Notes under the pieces: generated by a model
The model's input: the letters and a program-made list of their open reading frames with translations, nothing else
Databases searched by the model: none
What the model was told of the DNA's origin: nothing
Origin: Bacillus carboniphilus
GTDB taxonomy: Bacteria > Bacillota > Bacilli > Bacillales > JC228
Direction: 5' to 3'
DNA length: 39,886 bases
NCBI RefSeq assembly: GCF_039522365.1
Contig: NZ_BAAADJ010000052.1
Span: 1 to 39,886, forward strand
Program-made: the position numbers and the translations under genes
Shown here: piece after piece, positions 25,632-35,500 of the stretch
Layout: every line of letters begins with the position of its first letter
Position numbering within the stretch: position 1 is the first letter of the stretch

Positions 25632-26000
25632 ATGAAATCACAAGACACGGAAAGAATGCAGGAACAGGTGCGGGATATTAGTCTTGCGTTGCCCGAAGCG
25701 GTTGAACTTATTGACGGATTCGGACATATTACGTTTAAAATCAATGGAAAATCCTTTGTCATATCAGGTGAAAGCGAAAAGGGATTCAGCATATCGTTCA
25801 AGTCAGACCGGGATACACAAGCATTATTACTGCAAAAGGAGCACTTTTTCAAAACACCGTATATCGGGCATCATGGCTGGGTATCAATTGAAAATCCAGA
25901 TGAGGAACATTGGGATGAATTGGCTGCACTTATTCAAGAAGCCTATTTACGTGCGGCACCAAAGCGGTTAGTTAAGATATGGAATGAGAAAAGGATCTGA
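25632..26000 (+). CDS. MmcQ/YjbR-family protein
   Basis: A 122-aa protein with the YjbR fold. LALPEAVELIDGFGHITFKI is the typical N-terminal block (ALPxA/xE...H..F). FVISGESEKGFSISFK follows, then HHGWVSIENPDEEHWDELAA, with the W-V and the Glu-rich helix, and a C-terminal AAPKRLVK. The family has a double-wing DNA-binding-like fold, but function is not established. It lies 49 bases after the DUF1801 gene and may be cotranscribed. Confidence 0.8.
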   Translation: MKSQDTERMQEQVRDISLALPEAVELIDGFGHITFKINGKSFVISGESEKGFSISFKSDRDTQALLLQKEHFFKTPYIGHHGWVSIENPDEEHWDELAALIQEAYLRAAPKRLVKIWNEKRI

Positions 26001-26007
26001 AAAAGCT

Positions 26008-26063
26008 GGTGTCGGACTCCGATATGGTAACGTATTACCGGTCCTGGGTTCAGCGCCTTTTTT
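26008..26063 (+). terminator. Terminator-like hairpin (family member) after yjbR-like gene
   Basis: GGTGTCGGACTCCG...GGTAACGTATTACC...CAGCGCC followed by TTTTTT. It shares its central GGTAA...TTACC with the hairpins at 29141 and 38151. Confidence 0.65.
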
Positions 26064-26087
26064 CAAGGATAATAAGAAGGAGGAAGA

Positions 26088-26570
26088 ATGATGAATAATT
26101 ATGGGACTCTACATGAATCAAACGGTCGTTATGTTTTACGATTTGAAAGGCTTTTTTCTCATAATCCAAAAGAAGTTTTCCGAATCATAACGGATCCGGG
26201 TTACTTTACCCAATGGTACCCTTTTGCTACCGGGGAGATGGATCTCAGACTGGGTGGCAGGATTGCCTTCGATGATGGTGAAGGTACGACATATACGGCA
26301 ACCATTACAGACTTAGAACAGCCGTATTTATTTGGATTTCGTGAAATGGATGATCTGATAAACATCTCATTGCAGGAAGAAGATAAAGGTTGTCGGATGT
26401 TTTTTACCCATACTTTTGACGATGATTCATGGGCAGTTAATACCGCTGCAGGTTGGCATAGGTGTTTGGATGTATTGGCCCAAATCGTAAATGGTGAACC
26501 CATTAAGTGGGAAGATAACGCTACTCAATTGCGTGAAATCTATAGGGAAGCATTAAATATAATGCGTTAA
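26088..26570 (+). CDS. SRPBCC-family protein (AHSA1/START-like)
   Basis: A 160-aa single-domain protein of the Aha1/START superfamily. FERLFSHNPKEVFRIITDPG is the opening strand-helix and QWYPFATGEMDLRLGGRIAF is the typical AHSA1 block. TITDLEQPYLFGFRE and the C-terminal HRCLDVLAQIVNGE helix follow. AGGAGGAAGA stands before the ATG. Such proteins bind hydrophobic ligands, and the ligand here is unknown. Confidence 0.82.
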   Translation: MMNNYGTLHESNGRYVLRFERLFSHNPKEVFRIITDPGYFTQWYPFATGEMDLRLGGRIAFDDGEGTTYTATITDLEQPYLFGFREMDDLINISLQEEDKGCRMFFTHTFDDDSWAVNTAAGWHRCLDVLAQIVNGEPIKWEDNATQLREIYREALNIMR

Positions 26571-26613
26571 TAAAATAAAAAGTTATTCCACTAAAAGGGC
26601 AGGTAAATATATA

Positions 26614-26846
26614 GTTTGTCGTCTATGGTTCCCTTGTAAAAACGTTAGGTAAAATGAATCCACTTGAATTCTTTAAAGGATGCTTTCAAGCCATGACGGT
26701 TGCGTTTAGTACATCCAGGGTACTGGAGTTAATGAGACGCAAGTTAATGCGTAGATAACAGTTTGTAAGCATTAAAGTTTTTAAATACAAAATTAAAAAA
26801 AGCAAAAGTATCATTTTTGGTCTGGATGATATTTTTGCTTTTTTAG
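26614..26846 (+). pseudogene. Decayed symporter copy A with its terminator
   Basis: 26614-26719 matches the intact symporter gene over residues about 228-264 (GTCGTCTATGGTTCC, AATTCTTTAAAGG, TTTAGTACATCCA). It then jumps at 26717-26720 to the last codons (ACTGGAGTTAATGA...) and the 3' region, including a diverged copy of the same terminator hairpin. About 415 bases are deleted inside and the frame is lost. Confidence 0.88.
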
Positions 26847-26984
26847 TCCTGTTTAAAACAACTTTGCAAGAAACATTAAAGGAAAAAGGAAATCCTGCCC
26901 ATAGTCAGATTTGAATGCGAAGAAAGAGGTTTGGGAAGCGATGATATTTAAACGAAGATGCCTATGAATAGGTTTGGCGTACAC

Positions 26985-27155
26985 TTAGTTACTTTCCAAT
27001 TCCTCTTCGAAATAAAAGGTATTTGGGTATTCCTTAAGGATATAGGAGTAACGCTTCATGTTTTCTACATACATCGATTTGGTAATGGTAACCAACTCTC
27101 CGGTCGATTTTAAATGCACTTTTTGATTGTTGGTGAATTTACTCGTTTTTTTCAT
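26985..27155 (-). CDS. Small hypothetical protein (56 aa)
   Basis: The minus-strand frame starts MKKTSKFTNNQKVHLKSTGE and ends EEELESN. GGTGGGA lies eight bases before the ATG. It is basic at the start and acidic at the end, with a Tyr-rich middle (KRYSYILKEYPNTFYF). The codon use looks like that of a real gene and it lies alone between two symporter relics. I recognise no family. Confidence 0.6.
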   Translation of the reverse strand: MKKTSKFTNNQKVHLKSTGELVTITKSMYVENMKRYSYILKEYPNTFYFEEELESN

Positions 27156-27252
27156 AAATATATCCCACCTTCATTTGTATTCTAATCATAAGCACTATTC
27201 TTATTGTATCACAATTTATCAGATAAACTCCTGATGAAGCTGTTTCTGAGAC

Positions 27253-27560
27253 TATGTTAAAACGTTAGGTAAAATGAATCCTGTGGAATTCTTTAAAGGA
27301 TTCCTCCCAGCCATGACGGTTGCGTTTAGTACATCTAGTAGTAGTGCGACGTTACCGCTTTCAATGAAAACAGCGTTGCGACAATCAATATGGATGGAAC
27401 AACTATCATGCAAGGGAGTATACAATAGGGATTTAACCTTCTCTCAGATTCTAATGGTTGTGTTAATAGCTATTTTAGCAAGCGTTGGAACAGCAGGCGT
27501 GCCAGTATTGGACAGATCATGCTTCCCATGGTATTAACACAAGTGAATATAGCGGTTCAA
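27253..27560 (+). pseudogene. Decayed symporter copy B
   Basis: It matches residues about 236-363 of the intact symporter (AATGAATCC, TTTAGTACATCTAGTAGTAG, ATGGATGGAAC, CTCTCAGATTCTAATGG). There are several internal deletions and a frameshift near 27377 and 27420. It carries no start and no terminal codons. The defence island begins directly after it. Confidence 0.88.
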
Positions 27561-27708
27561 GGATTATTTGGGTATTTTTTGATTGTGGTAAAAGGCTGAA
27601 AAAGTTTTACCAAATTTCACTTAAAAATTTCTAAAAGTCATGCATGGAGAAAACACTTTAACAAATCTTCATAATCTTCTGTTTTTTATCCAAATTGTGG
27701 AAAAGTCA

Positions 27709-27717
27709 TGATATAAT
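27709..27717 (+). promoter_or_regulatory. Extended -10 promoter for the TIR-like gene
   Basis: TGATATAAT (27709-27717) is a perfect -10 with an upstream TG. No good -35 is seen. The start codon is about 47 bases downstream. Confidence 0.5.
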
Positions 27718-27763
27718 TAATATAAATTCTATATTATATCTTGTAATTTTTTCCGGAGGATTT

Positions 27764-28766
27764 ATGATGACGATAAAACCAAAACTATTTATTGGATCTG
27801 CTAGAGAATCTATCGAATATGTAGACGCAATTCATGAACAACTTCATTATGTAGCTGAAGTTACTCCCTGGTCAGCTGGCACATTTGCTGCACTAGAATA
27901 TACAATGGAAAGTCTAGAAAGACAATTAGATATGAATGATTTCGCTGTATTTGTATTCTCACCAGATGATGTTGTAAATACGCGGGGAAATATCACATTC
28001 AAAACTAGGGATAATACAATATTTGAAATGGGATTATTCTGGGGAAGACTAAGAAGAGGTAGAGTGTTTTATATAATTCCTGATCTAATTCCTAATCAAG
28101 AAGGTGTAGAAGGATATCGTTTACCGTCAGACCTGGATGGTTTAACAGTTTTGAAATATGAAATCCGGACAGATCAAAACTTTGAAGCAGCAGTAAATCG
28201 AGCATGTAGAGCAATTAAACAAGATACAAGAACTTCAATTTTATGCTGATCCCTCTAAACTTTTAGAAGAAGCATACAATAATACTGAGAAGGATTATTC
28301 AATAATTCGCCTACTCCGTAAATTATCGAAGGAATTATTAGTCAACCCCACTCGGAAATATGAATACCTAACTGAAGGTGTTAGAACAGCTTATCAACCA
28401 CCAGAATTTTTTTCAGTTGAGGGTATAGGTGTTTGGATGGCAGAAGAACATGGTTTAAGGCAAATTGCTGGAAATGAAGGTCGAGATCTGTTTTATGAAT
28501 TTGGCGTTAACGAAGGAAGACATGAGTCAGAAAGAATTATTGTAGTAGATTGCTTTTTAAAAAGTGAGGAGTCTGTATTACGCAAAAGTGATATTCATTT
28601 TGATAAAAGATATGGACTGTGCTATCCTATAGGGAAACAATTAGTTCTTCTTGTTGCTATAACAGGAACAAGGGAATTAAGTGAAGAAGAAATTGACGAT
28701 ATTTTTAGGCATAATTATAACTTGATGAATACAATAAATTATATTTTCGGAGGTGATTCTGCATGA
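27764..28766 (+). pseudogene. TIR-like nucleotide-binding protein with unknown C-terminal domain, frameshifted
   Basis: The first frame (27764-28249) encodes a domain with KLFIGSARESIEYVDAIHEQ, FAVFVFSPDDV and RDNTIFEMGLFWGRL. These are the marks of the TIR-like nucleotide-binding family (PF10137 type), with a probable catalytic Glu in NTIFEMG. Such domains are NADase-type effectors in bacterial immunity. The continuation, from about 28212 in the next frame (IQELQFYADPSKLL onward), reaches a stop at 28766. It holds a second domain including GVWMAEEHGLRQIAGNEGRD, which I do not recognise. The two frames overlap near 28203-28249 and fit together with one extra base there, giving about 334 aa. 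Start after GGAGG (27755-27759). It could be a real break or a sequence error. Confidence 0.7.
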
Positions 28767-28936
28767 ACAGACCTCATCAATTAACAGGAAAACATTCTTA
28801 TAAAGTTGGGGAAGCAGTAACTGGTATCCGAGCAGTTATTCCTACCAAAAATGGAAGAGAAGAATCAGGGGTAGTCGTTTATAAGAGAAAAGCGGAATAC
28901 AAAGATGACCCTTACAAAAAAACAGCAAGAGCATGA
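28763..28936 (+). CDS. Small protein (57 aa) coupled to the TIR-like gene
   Basis: A frame starting MNRPHQLTGKHSYKVGEAVT and ending YKKTARA. Its ATG overlaps the stop of the TIR-like gene (ATGA), and GGAGG lies at 28749-28753. That is the arrangement of a translationally coupled partner. It is basic, with TGIRAVIPTKNGREESGVVV in the middle. No family recognised. A strong terminator follows at once, so the two genes form a self-contained unit. Confidence 0.65.
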   Translation: MNRPHQLTGKHSYKVGEAVTGIRAVIPTKNGREESGVVVYKRKAEYKDDPYKKTARA

Positions 28937-28940
28937 TTTT

Positions 28941-28975
28941 AGAGAAGAGAATATAATTTTCTTCTCTTTTTTTTT
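28941..28975 (+). terminator. Terminator after the TIR-like unit
   Basis: AGAGAAGA pairs with TCTTCTCT around GAATATAATTT, followed by nine or more T. Confidence 0.85.
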
Positions 28976-29140
28976 GTTTAACTCTAATAAGGGCATTTTT
29001 TTAAATACATTACTAAATAAATTAAGGGTGGTGTATATTATGGTTGAGTTTGGAAAACAACTCAGTATTCCACTGGTGGAGGAGGTACACATTTTGAAAA
29101 TCGGTCTGTTTCTCTTCTTCCCTCAATTTTTTGGAATATT

Positions 29141-29196
29141 GGTGCCTGCCCCGGAGTGGTAACATACTATCTTACCGGCAGTAAGCACCTTTTTTT
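29141..29196 (+). terminator. Hairpin family member before the Wadjet operon
   Basis: GGTGC...GCACC with inner GGTAA...TTACC, then T7. It lies about 85 bases before jetD and separates the two defence units. Confidence 0.7.
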
Positions 29197-29280
29197 ATGA
29201 AAACAAATATCATACTGACGAACACTAACATTCCTAGTAAAATAAAAGTAAAAGATTGTAAAATTTTGAGGAGGGCTGTA

Positions 29281-30300
29281 ATGAGGGATTTAATAACTAA
29301 GGAACTATTAAAATATAATAAGAAAACCATTACCCTTGAAGAACTGGAGACTTGGATTCCGAGCAATTCTCTTAATTATGAACAGTTTGCTCAACTTATT
29401 CTTTCTTTTGAAGAAGAAGGCATATTAGAGATGGTGAAATCAAAAGGTAGAAATACTCGCACTCCTTCATTAGCCTATACATATCGTATTACGAAGCAAC
29501 ACTTAAAAAAAGACTTTCATGAGGAGCTAAAAAGCTACCGCCTCCGTTTACATCCTTCCATACATCTAGATTCATATTTTGGATTAGACCCTTCACAATG
29601 GAATTCAGATAAACCTTATTTACTATTAATCCATGATTATCTTGAATCTTTTGGTTTTCCTACCCATGAGGTACCTGCCCCAGAGCGAAGTGTAGAACTT
29701 GTTGGTGATGAAAAATGGATAACCGATAAACATGGGAAAGAGTTATTGGAGCGAATCGGGTTATGGACAGCTATGAAAATTATTCCTGTATCTGACCCTT
29801 TAATGTTTGCTGTTAATCCTAGTGTTCTTACCCAAAAGGTGCAAAAACACCTCATTGTTGAAAACAAAACTACATATCAAGCGTTAGTAGATTCGTTATC
29901 AGATATGGATTTTTCTACAGTGATTTATGGTAGTGGAAATAAAATTATAAAAAGTATTGAACAATTTCATCGGCAGCTTCCTCTTCCTCATGCAGAACAT
30001 AGATTTTATTATTTTGGTGATATAGATAATTCTGGAATCTTTATTTGGTATCGTTTAAACGAAAAGGTACCTGTACATTTGGCCATGCCGTTTTATCAAG
30101 CATGTTTGGACAAACCTTCTTTAGAGGGAAAGACAAATCAACGAATGGATAGAGCCGCCATAGACGTATTTCTGTGTTTATTTACAGAGCAAGAGCGGGA
30201 GAAACTATTAGCCGTTTTAGACCGTGGTCACTATTATCCCCAAGAGATATTAAAAACAAGTGAGCTAGAGCATATATGGAGGAACGCAACATGGAACTAA
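29281..30300 (+). CDS. jetD: Wadjet protein JetD (Toprim nuclease subunit)
   Basis: A 339-aa DNA-cleaving subunit of the Wadjet SMC system, which restricts plasmids by cutting looped circular DNA. The N-terminal 120 residues are winged-helix-like. ERSVELVGDEKWIT is a family block. The Toprim core has HLIVENKTTYQALV with E194 and YYFGDIDNSGIFIWYR with D247 and D249, the metal-binding residues. ATG 29281 is chosen because GAGGAGGG at 29269-29274 precedes it. An in-frame ATG 29197 lies in the terminator tail. It overlaps jetA by ten bases. In this locus jetD comes first, unlike the usual A-B-C-D order of type I. Confidence 0.85.
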   Translation: MRDLITKELLKYNKKTITLEELETWIPSNSLNYEQFAQLILSFEEEGILEMVKSKGRNTRTPSLAYTYRITKQHLKKDFHEELKSYRLRLHPSIHLDSYFGLDPSQWNSDKPYLLLIHDYLESFGFPTHEVPAPERSVELVGDEKWITDKHGKELLERIGLWTAMKIIPVSDPLMFAVNPSVLTQKVQKHLIVENKTTYQALVDSLSDMDFSTVIYGSGNKIIKSIEQFHRQLPLPHAEHRFYYFGDIDNSGIFIWYRLNEKVPVHLAMPFYQACLDKPSLEGKTNQRMDRAAIDVFLCLFTEQEREKLLAVLDRGHYYPQEILKTSELEHIWRNATWN

Positions 30301-31802
30301 ATGAAATTTCTGATATTACTTCAGGGTTCAGAGAGCGTATGCGTCGTCTTGCTTTGTTTGACCCCCTGTATGAGCTTGAACGTAAAAAAGTAAAAGATTT
30401 GAAGGAGCAACCGATTGACATGAAAGGTCTTGGATTGCTAACACTTCTATTCTTTTTCGAGCAAAAGATAATGAGAAATCATAAAGTCGGTACTATGGAT
30501 GTAGCAAAATTCCTACAAAAGGTCACAGAAAGTCGTTACTACCTAGATGGACAGCTGTATGTAGAGATATCGTCGAGCATTATTGAGATATTTCGTCCAA
30601 CCCATGGTAAAAAGCGTTCTTATTCCTTTTATAATTGGGAGACATTGCAAGAGGATAGATTAGAATATTCACTTCTAAAGGCCAATACATTTGATTCAAA
30701 AACAAATACACAATTTTATACATTAGATGAAGATGGCTTGGAGCTTATTTTTGCAACGAAGGAATTTTATAGTGAATTTCAATTATCTATTAACCAGTTA
30801 ATGCTTCGAAAACAGCTTGAAAAAGGTGAGTTTCGAGGAGCTCTGCGTCAAATCAATGAAATGCGTATTGATGTGGAAGCTCTCAATGAAAGAATGATTA
30901 AGCTACGGCATGAGATTCAACGCAGCATTGTTTCTGAAGAAACCTTCGAAAGGTACAAGCAGCTATTAGAAGATATCCATGCCCGCCTTGAAAGAGAAAA
31001 TGAAGAGTTTTCTGAACTAAGGCAATTTGTGAAAGAGACCAAGGATCGATTATATGAAAAGGACTATCATCAAAAAGAAAAGAAGACGTATGCTTATGTT
31101 CTAGAAATAACAAAACAACTAGAAAGTGTTCATTATGAACATTCAAGGCTTTTGGAACAAAGTATTGAATTAAAGAATCATACATTAAAGGCAGCACAAG
31201 AGTCTTTATATTATACAGGAATTGATGCTTTTAACTTTGACCAAGACATAACCGCTAGAGTAATAAGTTCCCCTCTTCCACTAGAAGCAATGAAAGGGTT
31301 ACTACACCCCTTCCTACATATACATCAAGAGCAAATTTGGTCCCCTTTCACCATATTTGCTGAGCAAAATATAAGGGAAGATCGAGAAGAGAAAGTAGAT
31401 TATGGTTTTATTGAAATTGGTAATCAAAATGAGAGTGACTATCAGGAATACTTGAGGAAAAATTATGGTTACGTTATGAAAGTGTCTTTGGAGGCAATGG
31501 GAGAGGGTTGTAAAGAGCTTGGTGAAGTTATCAATTATTTGCGTCAAAAGGAAGATTCCCTACTTCATAAGCGTTTTTTCTATGATTTTTGGATCATCCT
31601 CCATCAACGGTCCCCTATCATTTCAGGTAAGATAGAAACAGAAGAAGATGAGCAGAATCACAGTTTAGATGATGCATTAACTCAATTAGGTGATCGAACC
31701 TTGCACATATACGAACGAATCGACACATTAAAGGTAACAGACCGGTTTTCGATTCAAAACATGGACATCATTTTAGAGGAGGGGCTAGTAGATGAATTAT
31801 AG
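30291..31802 (+). CDS. jetA: Wadjet protein JetA (kleisin-like subunit)
   Basis: A 503-aa protein at the kleisin/MksF position of the Wadjet operon. It begins MELNEISDITSGFRERMRRL. Residues about 185-310 are a charged coiled coil (RIDVEALNERMIKLRHEI, then VKETKDRLYEKDYHQKEK), with globular parts on each side. In the family the kleisin bridges the SMC heads and binds JetB. ATG 30291 is preferred to ATG 30276, because GGAGG (30278-30282) lies between them. The next gene overlaps its end by 11 bases. Assignment rests mainly on gene order and size, since I cannot match a named JetA family by eye. Confidence 0.75.
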   Translation: MELNEISDITSGFRERMRRLALFDPLYELERKKVKDLKEQPIDMKGLGLLTLLFFFEQKIMRNHKVGTMDVAKFLQKVTESRYYLDGQLYVEISSSIIEIFRPTHGKKRSYSFYNWETLQEDRLEYSLLKANTFDSKTNTQFYTLDEDGLELIFATKEFYSEFQLSINQLMLRKQLEKGEFRGALRQINEMRIDVEALNERMIKLRHEIQRSIVSEETFERYKQLLEDIHARLERENEEFSELRQFVKETKDRLYEKDYHQKEKKTYAYVLEITKQLESVHYEHSRLLEQSIELKNHTLKAAQESLYYTGIDAFNFDQDITARVISSPLPLEAMKGLLHPFLHIHQEQIWSPFTIFAEQNIREDREEKVDYGFIEIGNQNESDYQEYLRKNYGYVMKVSLEAMGEGCKELGEVINYLRQKEDSLLHKRFFYDFWIILHQRSPIISGKIETEEDEQNHSLDDALTQLGDRTLHIYERIDTLKVTDRFSIQNMDIILEEGLVDEL

Positions 31803-32532
31803 TGAGAGCAAAGTCATGCAAGCATTCGAGATTTATACTCTCTTAGCTCGGGACGGTCAGGCTAGTACTGAATCACTTTCAATATATATAGCGGATGATG
31901 CTATCCGTGGTTTAGTAGACAGTTTTGCCAATCATGTAGATTGTGTTGTTATCATTGCTGGAGATAAGTTCTATATGATTCCAGAAACGAAGCTATCACC
32001 CTTTCATGTGAACAATGATTATATAAAACGAACATATTTAAAATCTGGAGCAACGAATGCAGATATTTATTTACTTTATTTCACAACAATCATTTTGATG
32101 GGTGCTTTTTATGATAGCTATCAAACCTTGGAACCAACAAGAGACTTTATTCGTATCGATGAATGGGCTCGATTAGTTAATGAACGGATTCAAGTACTTA
32201 TGGAACATGATGATGGGAAACTTCGTGAAAGAGAGCAAGAGTTTTCATATAACTGGAAGCAAATCATTGAAAAATGGGAAGATATGAATGATATCAAGGA
32301 AACCGCGAAGAAACAAAGTGGAAACACGATTAGTCGGTTAAGCTTCATGGATACAGCAAAACGATTCCTACTTGACCAGGAACTTATTGAAGAGATTGGG
32401 AACAATGAAGTAATCCTAACTGAAAAATCCAAGACGATTGTTCAACGCTTTTTTATGGAAGTGGAATATAACAAAGGAATACTAGAGTTCATATACCAAT
32501 GGGAGGAGACGGACGAGAATGCCATCAATTAG
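31792..32532 (+). CDS. jetB: Wadjet protein JetB (KITE-like subunit, DUF6063-type)
   Basis: A 246-aa protein at the MksE/KITE position. It opens MNYSESKVMQAFEIYTLLAR, contains AIRGLVDSFANHVDCVVIIA and DKFYMIP, and ends with a winged-helix-like part (MDTAKRFLLDQELIEEIGNN, EVILTEKSK). This is the tandem winged-helix layout expected of a KITE protein. GAGGAGGGG stands before the ATG. It overlaps jetA and jetC, so JetA-B-C are coupled. The size fits JetB of Wadjet types found in Bacillus. Confidence 0.75.
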   Translation: MNYSESKVMQAFEIYTLLARDGQASTESLSIYIADDAIRGLVDSFANHVDCVVIIAGDKFYMIPETKLSPFHVNNDYIKRTYLKSGATNADIYLLYFTTIILMGAFYDSYQTLEPTRDFIRIDEWARLVNERIQVLMEHDDGKLREREQEFSYNWKQIIEKWEDMNDIKETAKKQSGNTISRLSFMDTAKRFLLDQELIEEIGNNEVILTEKSKTIVQRFFMEVEYNKGILEFIYQWEETDENAIN

Positions 32533-35500
32533 TAAAATCCGCTTTACGAATGTTGTGTATGAAGACGGCATGAAACGCTACAATGATGAGATTTTTAAAT
32601 TTGATGGCTATAATGGAGCCATTTTACTTGAGAATGGTGGAGGTAAAACCGTTTTTATTCAAACGGCACTTCAAGCAATTATTCCTCATACAAGTCTATC
32701 GGATCGAAAAATCAAACAAACACTCCAACTAGATAACTATCCAGCGCATATTGCAATTGAATGGATTCTTTCTGAAAATCCACGACGATATTTGGTCACA
32801 GCAGTGAGTTTATTCTTAACAAAGGATGCGTTAGGGTCCTATCGGTATGTGTATCCTTACCAGGCTGGAGATAGACATGGCATTGAAGGTATTCCTTTTG
32901 TGCGGAAAGAATCCAATCGTCCAGCTGATCGAGGAGAAATATCAGATTATTATCAGCAAATGTCACAGCAGTTCATGAATGCCCAAACTTTCTCTACTAT
33001 AAAAGAGTTTCAACAACATATTGAAGAACAGTATCATATCATTGCAAATGAATGGGAAAGTATTGTGAAAATTAACAGTACTGAAGGTGGCGTTGAGGCG
33101 TTTTTTGATGAATGTAAACAAACTACACAACTGTTTGATCGTCTTCTTATTCCAACTGTAGAAGGGGCCATTTCAGGGCATGATCAAAAAACCTTTGCAG
33201 ATACATTTGAAAAACATCGAGCAAGCTTTAAATTATATAAGGAATTAAAAGAACAAATTGAGGAAAATAAAGCGATTGAGGAAGAATTGGACCGTTATGT
33301 GCTGACTTATGAAGGATTACACGTTCAAGAGCAAGCATATGAGCAAAAGAAACAACGAGCAAAAGCAGTACTGGATCTTATTCTCAACCAACAGGTAGAG
33401 AATAAGAATAAACTGGATTCAATAGAAATTAAGATAAAAGACTGGGAAGTAGTAAATAGACACCATCTTAAGAAAAAGCTTTCTGTAGAGATTCAAAGAG
33501 AGCAAGATGAAAAAGAGAAAATACAAAATGAGCTAAATGACCATTCAAGGGCACTCCATTTCTACAATGACGACCTCTTAGATGCTAATAATAGCTTTTA
33601 TTCTTTAAAACATGCAGAGTTGAAACATAAACATAAGGAAGAGCAGAGTCGGATTCAGTCTTTAAACACCCAACTAGAAATGCTTGACGAAGATGAGGAG
33701 ATTCATGAGGTAAAAGACAAATTAGATGAAAACAGTCAGGAGCTTGTTGGCTATTTCTTGCATGAAATGGAGAAAAGTAATAAACGTAAGCACGAATTAA
33801 AATTAGAGAAACAGCCAATCGAAGAACAAATTCAAAAGTCTAGAAATCAACTAGCTGATCAGAGTAATCAGCTAGAGCATACCAAAGAAAAGTATAATAG
33901 TATAAACGGAGAAATGGAAAAAACAAACCAGTACATGACCCGTATCAAAAATAAAATCCTTTCTAACCCGGACCAGGAGTCAGTGAGTGATAGCATTAAA
34001 CAATGGGAGGGTCGGCTTGACTTTCTAGATAATCAAATTGTCCAGTTGAAAAATGACAATAAACATTTAACCGGATTGATTAACGAATGCAAGGAACAAC
34101 AAGAAACACTTTCCAATGAATTAGCAACGAAAGATAGAGACAAATTCCAACTCCAAGGTAAAATCGATCAGGCTAATAGTGCTCATGAAAAAGCAAAGGA
34201 AGTACTAAGTACATTACGCACCCAATGGGCCACACTTGATTCAATTTATTTAAAGCAGGATTCACTGACCAAACAGACTCATGATTACATCCTCCAATTA
34301 AACATAGAGCGGGACACCGGTTTATATAAGGAGCGGTTGGCTCATCGCTTTATAGATGACTACGGTACTCAAGATTTATTTTTCGCAGACCCTTTTCTTG
34401 AAAAACAGGTGAAGCAATGGGGTAACCAATTTAATTTATTAGAAACAGGCGTACAATTTATCCAGTCATTTAATGTTTCCGATCGTGTTAAACAATATCC
34501 TCTTTGGTCGATTACGTTAATTACAACGGAGGGTGAAAAAGAACACTTAAAAAGAAAAATTAAAAATATGGATCAAGTGTTACAATTTCCTATTGAAGTA
34601 ATTTCGGTTGAACAGGCACGTGCAATCGTGCAGGGAGGAAAACACGAACCCCACCTAATCACACCAGCTTATTGGACAGAGAATCAAGACATTACGTATT
34701 TCCAAAATTGGAAGCAGACGATGAAAAAGCGTGCCGAGGAAGCAACTACAGCTCGTTTAGAAATAGAAGGAAGATTGAACGATTGGAATAGAGGAGCAGA
34801 AAAACTATTAACTTTCTTACAAGAATATCCCTATAAAGATTATCAAGAAAGTAAAGAAAGTTTGTCTGAACTAGTCCATAGGATACAAGAACTAAAAACA
34901 AAGCTAAAAGATGTACAGACTAAAAAGGATGAATATGAGAAAAAACACTCAACCCAGAAAGATAGATTCCATTCTTTTGAACAAGAGTATTATGGCTTAC
35001 AGGGTAAAATGAAAGATGCTCAAGATTATCTTCAATTGGAAAAAGAATTTTTGGATAATAAAAAAGTGCAAGAACAGCTTACAGCACAAATCCAAGACTA
35101 TGAACGTGTTATAAAAAACATAAACAATCAAATTTCGAGACTAGAAGAAGACAAAAGAGAAATAGAGAAAAGTGAAGATGCTGAAAACTATCATTATACT
35201 AGATTGATTGATGACGAACTCTACCACGAGGTCAAAGCCTTTCATCCGATATACACAAATAAGACGAAAAGTATACTAATAAAAGAACGTGAAGAACTGA
35301 ATTATGCATTACGCAAGCTATCAAGTACAAGAAATGAAATAAAAATTAAGCTAGAACACTCTTATAAGGAACTAAATAATATTGCAAATCAATTGGAAGA
35401 AATAGTGCTGGACCATGGGCCAATCAAAGATGAAATTGTGTTTCCTCCGAATGGGAAGGAACGAATTGCTTATTTCCGTGAGAAAATAAATGATTTAAAG

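Noticed and set aside
27764-28936. CBASS or Thoeris operon
   Set aside because: No cyclase (CD-NTase) or second TIR/SIR2-type gene is adjacent. Only the TIR-like domain is shared.
29041-29163. 40-aa plus-strand frame MVEFGKQLSIPLVEE
   Set aside because: It runs into the terminator hairpin at 29141 and has no homologue that I recognise. A GGGTGG site exists, so a real peptide is not excluded.
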